A DNA stretch of 64,000 nt. It comes from CAWIHS01 sp963836005 (GTDB taxonomy: Bacteria; Pseudomonadota; Gammaproteobacteria; GRL18). Position 1 is the stretch's first letter, and each line of letters starts with the position of its first letter. Below are positions 8,343 through 15,190 of this stretch, one piece after another. The stretch is from contig CAWIHS010000002.1 in assembly GCA_963836005.1 (NCBI GenBank), positions 558,001 to 622,000 on the forward strand, read 5' to 3'. Made by a program: the position numbers and the translations under genes. The notes beneath the pieces are model-generated. The model did not search any database. It had not been told where the DNA came from and saw only the letters and a program-made list of their open reading frames with translations.

Positions 8343-9152
8343 TTACCTTTTATCTGCTTGAGCTTGAGCTGGCTCTACTGAGGGGCTTTCACCTGTGCTG
8401 CCTGTGCCTGCGCCGCTTTCACCTGTGCTGCCTGTGCCGCTTTCACCTGTGCTGCCTGCCTGGGCCGCTTTCACCTGTGCTGCCTGTGCCTGCGCGGCTT
8501 TCACCTGTGCTGCCTGTACCTGCGCTGCTTTCACTCGCGCTGCCTGTGCCTGCGCTGCTTTCACTCGCGCTGCCTGTACCTGCGCCGCTTTCACTCGCGC
8601 TGCCTGTACCTGCGCGGCTTTCACTCGCGCTGCCTGTACCTGCGCGGCTTTCACTCGCGCTGCCTGTGCCTGCGCCGCTTTCACTCGCGCTGCCTGTACC
8701 TGCGCCGCTTTCACTCGCGCTGCCTGTGCCTGCGCGGCTTTCACCTGTGCTGCCTGTGCCTGCGCGGCTTTCACCTGTGCTGCCTGTGCCTGCGCCGCTT
8801 TCACTCGCGCTGCCTGTACCTGAGCCGCTTTCATTTGAGCTGCCTTTATTTGGGCTGCTCTCACCTGAGCTTCTAATTGTGGATTTGGAACATATGGAAC
8901 CTGAGGAGCGTATCCATAGCCATAAGGCTGAGCATATTCACTATAGCTGCGGTGATCATATTGGTTGCCGTTATAACCCTGGAAACGACTGTCTCGGCTG
9001 CTATAGCCATAACCATCACCATAAGCGTTGTTGTACATGCTGTTGTAAGCAGAACTGTTCCAGTTAGTGTTATTGCTAGCGCCGTCCCCTGATACACTGG
9101 CAGATATGAAAATAGTTGTCGCAATTACTGCACCCATGAGTCTTTTTTGCAT
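8343..9152 (-). CDS. Secreted Gly/Tyr/Asn-rich protein with AAQ decapeptide repeats
   Basis: A secreted low-complexity protein in three parts. Residues 1-22 are a signal peptide (MQKRLMGAVIATTIFISASV). The next roughly 75 residues are rich in Asn, Tyr, Gly and Ser (for example NAYGDGYGYSS). Then come twelve copies of a ten-residue unit AA(R/Q)VKAAQ(V/A)Q, predicted to be one long helix, and a Gly-Ser-Thr-Glu tail (GSTGES repeated). I start it at the ATG at 9152, preceded by AGAGG, rather than at the upstream in-frame codon at 9200. The N-terminal composition resembles envelope proteins of sulfur globules in sulfur oxidisers, but this is resemblance of composition, not a demonstrated homology. 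No neighbour shares its strand. Confidence 0.75.
   Translation of the reverse strand: MQKRLMGAVIATTIFISASVSGDGASNNTNWNSSAYNSMYNNAYGDGYGYSSRDSRFQGYNGNQYDHRSYSEYAQPYGYGYAPQVPYVPNPQLEAQVRAAQIKAAQMKAAQVQAARVKAAQAQAAQVKAAQAQAAQVKAAQAQAARVKAAQVQAARVKAAQAQAARVKAAQVQAARVKAAQVQAARVKAAQVQAARVKAAQAQAARVKAAQVQAAQVKAAQAQAAQVKAAQAGSTGESGTGSTGESGAGTGSTGESPSVEPAQAQADKR
8470..8850. repeat. 30-bp tandem repeat array inside the AAQ gene
   Basis: About twelve 30-base units, read on the plus strand as variants of GCTTTCACTCGCGCTGCCTG, encode the decapeptides of the minus-strand gene. Units differ mainly at a few positions (TGTACC / TGTGCC and CGCGCT / CTGTGCT), a pattern expected from slippage and unequal exchange. 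The array has no stop codons in other frames, which creates long false ORFs on the plus strand. Confidence 0.9.
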
Positions 9153-9491
9153 TTCAGAGCCTCTAATATGATTTGAAATAGTCGAACTATCGAAAGTCAT
9201 CCCATTGTATATTGAATTCAGCTGTTTTTTATTATCCTGTTAAGTGTAGTGCATATTATTATAATTCACAAAAGTCAGTGTCATTTGATAACTTAAATGT
9301 CACATCCTGAAGTCTTGTTTTAAATGAACTCAAATAACTGGTTTTGACCAGTGATCAGCACTTGCGGATGTATCTTTAATAGCTTGATTGCTCTCGTTAG
9401 TATAATACAGTTTGCTTAGGTTTAAAGACGCAATGGCAGGCTAAACACATATCATATGCTTAATAAAATGGCAGTTTATTAACACAGAACA
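9153..9491. other. Intergenic stretch without a visible gene
   Basis: AT-rich DNA upstream of the AAQ-repeat gene. It should hold that gene's promoter; I see no ORF, RNA or repeat in it. Confidence 0.5.
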
Positions 9492-9505
9492 TGACATATA
9501 TGACA
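9492..9505. promoter_or_regulatory. Possible enhancer site for a sigma-54 activator
   Basis: Two TGACA half-sites in direct orientation (9492-9496 and 9501-9505) lie about 117-130 bases upstream of the -24 element at 9622, a typical distance for an activator-binding site. The same half-site forms the palindrome TGTCATGACA in front of the nearby activator gene. The link between the two is inference. Confidence 0.35.
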
Positions 9506-9621
9506 GATCCCGGGCGCTGTTATTTAAAAAAGGAACCACGGATTAAAACTCGGAGTTTAAAAAAAACTTTAAAAACAAAAAGATATGAGATTATTTTTTT
9601 TATGTCGAGTTATGTGAATCG

Positions 9622-9636
9622 TGGCACACTGTTTGC
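9622..9636 (+). promoter_or_regulatory. Sigma-54 (-24/-12) promoter
   Basis: TGGCAC-ACTGT-TTGC matches the sigma-54 consensus TGGCAC-N5-TTGC at every defined position, with the invariant GG and GC ten bases apart. It points rightwards into a stretch with no credible coding sequence that ends in a strong terminator at 9748-9786. A sigma-54 activator gene lies 0.5 kb away. Confidence 0.82.
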
Positions 9637-9647
9637 TTAATACAAAT

Positions 9648-9786
9648 AGCATACAACACTAAACCGGCATATTCAGTGGACATCTTGTATGCCTGCACTG
9701 TTGAACTGCTACTTTTTATTCACACCTTTTGTACAGAGTAAGCTCTTGTGCGGTATAACGAACCCTCAGTTGTACCGTACTTTTTT
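9648..9786 (+). ncRNA. Candidate sigma-54-dependent small RNA, about 140 nt
   Basis: The transcript is predicted from its boundaries: a perfect sigma-54 promoter (start expected near 9647) and a Rho-independent terminator ending at 9786. The only frame in between (an ATG near 9689) lacks a ribosome site and runs through the terminator. Sigma-54-driven small RNAs are known in gammaproteobacteria (GlmY/GlmZ, Qrr, CrcZ), but I see no clear sequence likeness to them. Targets are unknown; the nearby activator is the likely controller. Confidence 0.55.
9748..9786 (+). terminator. Strong Rho-independent terminator of the candidate sRNA
   Basis: GTGCGGTATAAC and GTTGTACCGTAC form a 12-bp stem, with two G-T wobbles, around a nine-base loop, followed directly by six T residues. 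Confidence 0.82.
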
Positions 9787-10163
9787 AAGGGGCCTGCTTC
9801 CTGACATTCTTCCATAGAGTTTAGAACGAGACTCTTCATTACATGACAATAACATGTCAGTAACAAAATATGTTAGTGTTTTCGCATGTCTTATAAATAA
9901 ATTATCGATCTTTTAAAAGCCATCGGGGTTTTGTAATTCTATTGTATTTCAATTACATATAGAGGTTTAAAAAAATCAGTTATGGAGTATGCGTCAATTT
10001 AATGAGTCATAGTTCACCTCGCCTGGCTGCATGAGCACGAGCAGGTTAAATGAATATACCACAGGCGTGAGATTTCATGATGTCAGGATTGCCCGATCTT
10101 TATGGTCTGGACTTTTTTATTGATATATAGCTGTTTTGGCTACCGGTTAAGTCACTGAAACGC
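9787..10163. other. Intergenic stretch downstream of the candidate sRNA
   Basis: No gene is seen. It contains an inverted pair TGACA-N6-TGTCA near 9844-9859, which again uses the half-site found near the sigma-54 activator. The rest is AT-rich. Confidence 0.4.
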
Positions 10164-11546
10164 CTACATTTGTTCAATTTTCTGTAAATATCGATATAGT
10201 GTCCGTTCACTGATACCCAGTTCTAAAGCGGTAGATAGTCGGTGTCCGTTGTGCCGCTGAAGGGTTTGTTTTACGGTTTCCATATCGGGTTTTCTGGTTT
10301 TAGCTATCTTCAAGGCAGGCGATGTCTCATGCCGGTCTTTATGTACAGGAAAATCCTTAACTTCAACATTATCATATAGATCCATAATGGTCCGGTGAGA
10401 ACCGCTGTCTATGGTGAGGTGAATTTCAGAAATGGGATCATCGGCAGCAAGAATGACTGCTCTTTCTAAAATATTGCGTAATTCTCTTATATTACCCGGA
10501 TAATCATAGGCAATAAGAGTTTCTAAAAGATCGGGTGATAATGGGATATGGCGGGACCCACCTTCAATCCGTTGCAGGAAGTGTTCTGTAATGGACGGAA
10601 TATCATCTTTTCTCTCACGTAGAGGCGGAATATGTACTGGAAATGTGGCCAGACGATAGTACAAGTCCTGACGAAATTGACCTTGCTGGACCATTTTTTT
10701 TACATTCTGGTTAGTGGCCGCAATAATACGCACATCAACCTGAATATACCTGGTGCCTCCGATACGCCGAATGCTGCCAGTTTCCAAAACACGCAGTAAC
10801 TTTGTTTGCAGATCCAGTGACAGCTCTCCAATCTCATCAATAAACAGGGTGGCCCCATCGGCTGACTCGATAAGACCGGTTTTTTGCTTTGCGGCACCGG
10901 TAAATGCTCCGCGTTCATAACCAAACAGCTCACTTTCTATCACCGAAGTACCAATAGCCCCGCAATCGACCACAACCATGGGCTTGTCATTACGCTTCGA
11001 ATAATGGTGAATGTAATTGGCCACGCAGTCTTTACCTACGCCGCTTTCACCTTCAATAAATACGGTTGACTGCGTAGGCGCTACGCGGTGCAGAATACTA
11101 ATCAGGCGGAGTATAGCATGTGAACGTCCGACAAGTAATTGAGGCTCGGTTTCTGTTTCCTTGATCGTGACCATGGTTTCGCCCATATACTGGATTTCAC
11201 CGATATCATTATGGATGGGACTGGCACTAATCTGCACATGCTCTTCTTCCTTGCCATGCTTGTGGATATGCAGAACACTGGTTGGTTTGCTGGTGCGCAT
11301 AACAGTTTCCAGCGGGCAATGCTCACCATGCTGACTGCAGGGTGAATCATAGTTATGAGATACTTCGTAACAGAATCTGCCAATGATATCGTCATTGGGC
11401 CTGTAATTTTCCACGTAAGCTTTATTGGAAGCAACGATTTGATAGTGTCTGTCAATGATTACAAACGGATCTGGGAAAATATCAATTATGTCATCACAGG
11501 TTGGCTGGAGAAAGCTTGGTGTTTTTTTCATGAGGGGTCCAACCAT
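10164..11546 (-). CDS. Sigma-54-dependent transcriptional activator with PAS sensor
   Basis: Bacterial enhancer-binding protein. Residues about 15-130 form a PAS domain bearing a cysteine-rich loop (CYEVSHNYDSPCSQHGEHCP) that could bind metal or a cofactor. The AAA+ domain has Walker A GESGVGKD and the sigma-54-contacting loop GAFTGA. The C-terminus is a Fis-type helix-turn-helix (LGISERTLYRYLQK). There is no receiver domain, so sensing is probably direct through the PAS domain. The start may be 11546 or the ATG at 11531. It is divergent from dsrA and faces the sigma-54 promoter at 9622. I see no -24/-12 site at dsrA, so the sRNA is the more likely target. Confidence 0.9.
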   Translation of the reverse strand: MVGPLMKKTPSFLQPTCDDIIDIFPDPFVIIDRHYQIVASNKAYVENYRPNDDIIGRFCYEVSHNYDSPCSQHGEHCPLETVMRTSKPTSVLHIHKHGKEEEHVQISASPIHNDIGEIQYMGETMVTIKETETEPQLLVGRSHAILRLISILHRVAPTQSTVFIEGESGVGKDCVANYIHHYSKRNDKPMVVVDCGAIGTSVIESELFGYERGAFTGAAKQKTGLIESADGATLFIDEIGELSLDLQTKLLRVLETGSIRRIGGTRYIQVDVRIIAATNQNVKKMVQQGQFRQDLYYRLATFPVHIPPLRERKDDIPSITEHFLQRIEGGSRHIPLSPDLLETLIAYDYPGNIRELRNILERAVILAADDPISEIHLTIDSGSHRTIMDLYDNVEVKDFPVHKDRHETSPALKIAKTRKPDMETVKQTLQRHNGHRLSTALELGISERTLYRYLQKIEQM

Positions 11547-11566
11547 CCTGTAATAAAAATGTATTT

Positions 11567-11576
11567 TGTCATGACA
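11567..11576. promoter_or_regulatory. Palindrome TGTCATGACA upstream of activator gene
   Basis: A perfect 10-bp palindrome lies about 20-45 bases before the possible activator starts and could be an operator for autoregulation. Its half-site TGACA recurs upstream of the sigma-54 promoter at 9622. Confidence 0.4.
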
Positions 11577-11689
11577 GAATTTAGTATAAGTGACAAAGAC
11601 TGCTTTGACTAATAAAATTTGCCGATATTTTAAAATTTCATCCGTCTGAGCATAAAACTGAGCATCGAACCCGGCGGAGACCCTTTTTA

Positions 11690-11703
11690 TTGATCCAGAT
11701 CAA
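11690..11703. promoter_or_regulatory. FNR/Anr-type box upstream of dsrA
   Basis: TTGAT-CCAG-ATCAA matches the FNR/Anr consensus TTGAT-N4-ATCAA exactly and sits in a longer perfect dyad (CTTTTTATTGATC / GATCAATAAAAAG). Its centre, 11696.5, lies about 40 bases before the start expected from a -10 TAAAAT at 11724-11729, the position of an FNR class II activator site. Confidence 0.75.
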
Positions 11704-11710
11704 TAAAAAG

Positions 11711-11739
11711 TTGACATGTGAAATAAAATAAACTCTAAT
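11711..11739 (+). promoter_or_regulatory. Sigma-70-type promoter of dsrA
   Basis: TTGACA (11711-11716) and TCTAAT (11734-11739) are separated by 17 bases. A second possible -10, TAAAAT at 11724-11729, would suit activation from the FNR-type box instead. Both precede dsrA with a leader of about 70-80 bases. Confidence 0.65.
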
Positions 11740-11816
11740 AGGATTACTAACTTATTGTTTTATAACCATATTTTATATAAGGTTATTTGCTAAAGAATAA
11801 TCCTCAGGAGGGCATC

Positions 11817-13076
11817 ATGCCAGATATTAAAAAATACGAAACACCCATGCTGGATGAGCTGGAAAACGGCGAATGGCCCAGCTTTATTTCAGGAATTAAG
11901 CGTTTAAGAGACACTCACCCCGATCAACGTATTAATTCGATGACCAATGGTCTGCTGGGTCAGCTGGAACATTCCTATGAAACCCGTATGGGCTGGTGGA
12001 AAGGCGGTACTGTCTCTGTATTCGGTTACGGCGGCGGTATTATTCCTCGTTTCTCAGAAGTTGCTGAACACTTTCCAGAGTCAAAAGAATTCCACACGGT
12101 GCGCGTTCAGCCGCCGGCCGGTAATTACTATACCGGAGATATCCTGAATCAGCTGGCGGACGACTGGGAAGAGCATGGTTCGGGTCTGCAGACGTTTCAT
12201 GGTCAGACGGGCAACATCATGTTTATTGGTGCTTCCACGGCCGCGATCCAGCCGTTCTTTGACAAAATCAACGGTTACGGTTTTGACCTGGGCGGAGCCG
12301 GCCCCTGTGTGCGTACTTCCATGGCCTGTGTCGGTGCAGCGCGTTGTGAACACTCCTGTACGAATGAGCATGGCCTGATGCGCCACCTGGTGAATGAATT
12401 CCAGGATGACATGCATCGCCCGGCATTGCCTTACAAATTCAAGATCAAGGTTTCCGGCTGTCCCAATGACTGCACCAATGCGATTGAACGTGCGGATATG
12501 GCCGTGATTGGTATCTGGCGTGATGACATGAAAGTGGATCAGGATGAAGTAAAAGCTTTCGTGGCTGACAAAGGCCGTGACTATGTGCTCGACAATGTCA
12601 CCAGCCGCTGTCCCAGCAATGCTATCAAGCTCAATGAAGATGACACGGTAACGATCAACAACAAGGAATGTGTTCGCTGTATGCATTGCATCAATGTAAT
12701 GACCAAAGCACTGGCACCCGGAGATGATACCGGAGTAACGATCCTGATTGGCGGTAAGCGTACGCTGAAGATTGGTGACATGATGGGAACAGTGGTTGCT
12801 CCGTTCATGAAAGTAGACACCATGGAAGAAATTGAAGCGCTGGTGGAACTGACCGGTGAAATGATTGATTTCTTTGCTGAAAATGCACTGGAACATGAAC
12901 GCACGGGTGAAATGATTGAGCGGATCGGTCTGGTGAATTACCTCGAAGGTATCGGCCTGGATCTGAATCCCAATATGGTCAGCGAGCCACGTCAGTGTTC
13001 ATATGTACGTATGGACGGCTGGGATGAAGAAGTCAAGAAGTGGTATGACAAACAGGCCGAAGCGGCAACTGCATAA
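11817..13076 (+). CDS. dsrA: Sirohaem dissimilatory sulfite reductase alpha subunit, solitary
   Basis: DsrA normally forms an alpha2-beta2 enzyme with DsrB that interconverts sulfite and sulfide-level sulfur in the cytoplasm. The [4Fe-4S]/sirohaem motif is complete: CVGAARC (Cys171, Cys177) and CPNDC (Cys215, Cys219). An inserted ferredoxin domain is also present (Cys265 and CVRCMHC at 285-291). Length 419 matches DsrA of sulfur oxidisers. The ATG at 11817 has a perfect AGGAGG four bases upstream; the frame extends back to a TTG at 11787 but that start has no support. The gene stands alone: no dsrB follows, and a terminator ends it within 80 bases. It is visibly more GC-rich than its neighbours, which suggests strong expression or a different history. 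An FNR-type box lies upstream. Confidence 0.95.
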   Translation: MPDIKKYETPMLDELENGEWPSFISGIKRLRDTHPDQRINSMTNGLLGQLEHSYETRMGWWKGGTVSVFGYGGGIIPRFSEVAEHFPESKEFHTVRVQPPAGNYYTGDILNQLADDWEEHGSGLQTFHGQTGNIMFIGASTAAIQPFFDKINGYGFDLGGAGPCVRTSMACVGAARCEHSCTNEHGLMRHLVNEFQDDMHRPALPYKFKIKVSGCPNDCTNAIERADMAVIGIWRDDMKVDQDEVKAFVADKGRDYVLDNVTSRCPSNAIKLNEDDTVTINNKECVRCMHCINVMTKALAPGDDTGVTILIGGKRTLKIGDMMGTVVAPFMKVDTMEEIEALVELTGEMIDFFAENALEHERTGEMIERIGLVNYLEGIGLDLNPNMVSEPRQCSYVRMDGWDEEVKKWYDKQAEAATA

Positions 13077-13118
13077 ATCACGCCTGCGTATCCTGTTATA
13101 AAAGCTTCATAATAGCAA

Positions 13119-13157
13119 AACCCATTGCCGCATTGAGTAACGGCAATGGGTTTTTTT
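13119..13157. terminator. Terminator after dsrA, probably bidirectional
   Basis: AACCCATTGCCG and CGGCAATGGGTT form a long perfect stem followed by TTTTTTT on the plus strand. On the minus strand the stem ends in GGGTTTT and could also stop the convergent cupin-rof transcript, whose stop codon overlaps the hairpin tail. Confidence 0.92.
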
Positions 13158-13401
13158 ATGCGCTGTAGAATGTGATTATCTGGTCCAGTCGTATGCTATA
13201 ACTTTTTTCATCCATTCCCCTGCCGAGTAAATACTCACCTTTATCCCTGCGGATTACAAGATCATAGGGTTTAAGCAGCATTGTCTCCTGACCCATGCCA
13301 GTGTTAATGGTTAACTGCAGTGTCTCTGCATGCATAATCATTAATTCAAGTTGGCTATGGGTGGCACAGGAAACCTGTGTATAATCACTTTTCAATCTCA
13401 T
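13156..13401 (-). CDS. Rof-like (YaeO-type) Rho-binding protein
   Basis: A small protein of about 81 residues beginning MRLKSDYTQVSCATHSQLEL. Its order of elements (DYTQVSC near the start, a central DLVIRR, and a C-terminal SIRLDQIITF) parallels Rof/YaeO, which binds Rho and inhibits termination (compare YQPINCDDYDNLEL, DLVSRK and LRLDKITSF of E. coli Rof). The frame is open upstream to 13497, but the ATG at 13401 has GGAG just before it and overlaps the end of the cupin gene by 17 bases, so the two are probably translationally coupled. The match is by eye and the function is inferred. Confidence 0.65.
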   Translation of the reverse strand: MRLKSDYTQVSCATHSQLELMIMHAETLQLTINTGMGQETMLLKPYDLVIRRDKGEYLLGRGMDEKSYSIRLDQIITFYSA

Positions 13402-13762
13402 TCTCCAGATTACGATAGTTTTCCTGTTTGAAACGTGGTGTACAAATACATAAAAACTGCAGTTCTTCATCGCCGGTATTAATGATTTGCTGGGCAACTC
13501 CTGGAGGAATAAATACGGTGTCCAGGCAAGTCACTGAGCGGGGAGTTTCATGATTGATGAGCACTTCTCCCTTGCCCTGTAAAATGACATAACGCTCGCT
13601 CGTGTGTTGCACACAATGCAGCTGGGTTTTAATACCCGGTGCAACACATGCTTTGGCTATAGAGCAGGAGTCATCAAGTTCCTGGTTGAGCAGTTCATTG
13701 ATATCACAGCGCTCATCAGAGGAAAATTTATTTTGTGGATTAAAATAATAAACTGTCTGCAT
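13385..13762 (-). CDS. Small cupin-fold protein
   Basis: Single-domain cupin of 125 residues. The metal-binding motif 1 region reads HCVQHTSERYVILQGKGEV, and motif 2 lies around DTVFIPPGVAQQIINTGDE. Cupins of this size are often sugar isomerases, dioxygenases or sensory proteins, so the substrate cannot be told from sequence alone. It is followed with overlap by the Rof-like gene and converges on dsrA. Confidence 0.8.
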   Translation of the reverse strand: MQTVYYFNPQNKFSSDERCDINELLNQELDDSCSIAKACVAPGIKTQLHCVQHTSERYVILQGKGEVLINHETPRSVTCLDTVFIPPGVAQQIINTGDEELQFLCICTPRFKQENYRNLENEIEK

Positions 13763-13809
13763 AATGATTTAGTCCATAGGGTCAAGTAATATATCAGGAT
13801 TATCAATTA

Positions 13810-14733
13810 TTACTCCAGGACACTGTCTGGTAAGCGCCGTTTAGAAAAAAAATCAAGCATGGCTTTACTCCATTGATGCATGATTAAACCGCTCAATACC
13901 AAAGCTGTACCTAACCAGATAGACATACTGATGAGCTCCTGGTTAAATAGTTGTCCGAGCCAGAGTGCAGCAACGGGCGTAATCAAAGTGGCCAGTGCCA
14001 CCGTTGAAGCTTTCAGGTGTGTCAGAATAAAGTAATAGCAGACAAAACCAACAACAGAACCGATACTGCCAAGATAGGCAATGGAAAGTAGGGTTTGCAG
14101 CGGAATATCTTCAGGCAGATTAACTCCAAACAGTGCATAACTGAACAAAAACACAGGCAGGGCAGAGCCAAGCCCGCCGCAGGTGGTGATCAGAGCTGGC
14201 AACTTTACATCCAGGCGTTTGATCCACACTGAACTGATAGCATGCAGGCTTACAGACAGCAGTATTGCCAACAATCCCCAAAATGCCTGTTCACCGATAC
14301 TCGTCTGATCCAGAAAAATGATGATCAGGCCGAAAAAACCTACCAGGCTGCCAACCAACTTAGCGAAGCTGAATTTGTCATTATCCAGCAGCCAGGCTGC
14401 AAATAATGAGGTAAAAATGGGTGACAGTCCAAACATAACTGACACCAGGCCAGAGGAAACAAATTGAGCCCCCCAGTAAACCAGCATCATAGATCCATAA
14501 ATTGAAACAGCAGACGCCAGATAAACCTGTATGGCAGCAGTATGCAGAGGAATCTTTTTATGCCACAGCAGACATAACGACATCGCTATGACAAAACCGA
14601 TAAGCATGCGAAAAGTAACACCGCTGATAAAATCAAGTCCGACAGAACTCCATTTGATAGCCAGTGGTGTCGTGGACCAGATCAATATCATGCTCAGATA
14701 GGCCAGAATTAGCATGTATTTCCTGTTTTTCAT
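13810..14733 (-). CDS. EamA/DMT-family membrane transporter
   Basis: Inner-membrane permease of the drug/metabolite transporter superfamily, with ten predicted helices in two EamA repeats. Typical features are the first-helix motif LIWSTTPLAIKWSS and the second-repeat segment GSIGSVVGFVCYYFIL. Substrates in the family range from amino acids to nucleotide derivatives, so none is assigned. I take the ATG at 14733 (307 residues) because the longer frame begins with TTG at 14793 inside a terminator hairpin. It appears to be a single-gene unit. Confidence 0.85.
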   Translation of the reverse strand: MKNRKYMLILAYLSMILIWSTTPLAIKWSSVGLDFISGVTFRMLIGFVIAMSLCLLWHKKIPLHTAAIQVYLASAVSIYGSMMLVYWGAQFVSSGLVSVMFGLSPIFTSLFAAWLLDNDKFSFAKLVGSLVGFFGLIIIFLDQTSIGEQAFWGLLAILLSVSLHAISSVWIKRLDVKLPALITTCGGLGSALPVFLFSYALFGVNLPEDIPLQTLLSIAYLGSIGSVVGFVCYYFILTHLKASTVALATLITPVAALWLGQLFNQELISMSIWLGTALVLSGLIMHQWSKAMLDFFSKRRLPDSVLE

Positions 14734-14774
14734 AGCGGCTGTTAGCGTTTTCGAAGTTAAGTTTGGCCTGAAGA

Positions 14775-14807
14775 AAAAAGACCACAGTTTCAATGAAATC
14801 TGTGGCC
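14775..14807 (-). terminator. Rho-independent terminator reading leftwards
   Basis: On the minus strand GGCCACAGATTTC pairs with GAAACTGTGGTC and is followed by TTTTTT. It would stop transcripts from the right before they enter the EamA gene, and it overlaps the false TTG start of that gene. Confidence 0.75.
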
Positions 14808-15190
14808 TTTCTGAAATCTGACTGTGTTAGCAGTTAGTCGTAGCGTGGGTTTTTTACCGCTTTATGATTTTTCAATTCAGATCGGTCGCACAGATATAGT
14901 TATTTACACCAGTAAAGGCGCATATTCACTCTAAGGACAAATTGTCTGGGTTGAATCGTCATATACTTAGATTGCTGGATAAATTTCATCTTGTCAAGCA
15001 GAAAATATTCGACCATTTGTCGCTGCTTTTTTTCATGCTGCGAAGAAGGGGGGTAAAAAGTTAAAATCAGTATTATCCATTAAGATTCAATCTTCACCCA
15101 AAGCTTTCCCCTGGCAGTGGGAAGGAGTAGATTTTATACATATTTTAATTCAGGCTAATTATTACAAGTATGATTTTACCCGGAGATAAT
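14808..15190. other. Intergenic, no gene seen
   Basis: About 380 bases of AT-rich DNA between the EamA and PP2C genes. I find no convincing ORF, RNA or repeat. Confidence 0.5.

Noticed and set aside
8395..9067. Long plus-strand ORFs (142 and 196 residues) of Ala/Cys/Pro-rich repeats
   Set aside because: They are the complement of the 30-bp tandem repeat of the AAQ gene, which lacks stop codons in several frames. No ribosome site is present, and the composition is implausible.
12081..12896. 271-residue minus-strand ORF opposite dsrA
   Set aside because: It is an antisense shadow of the well-conserved dsrA coding sequence, His/Ile-rich with no motif.
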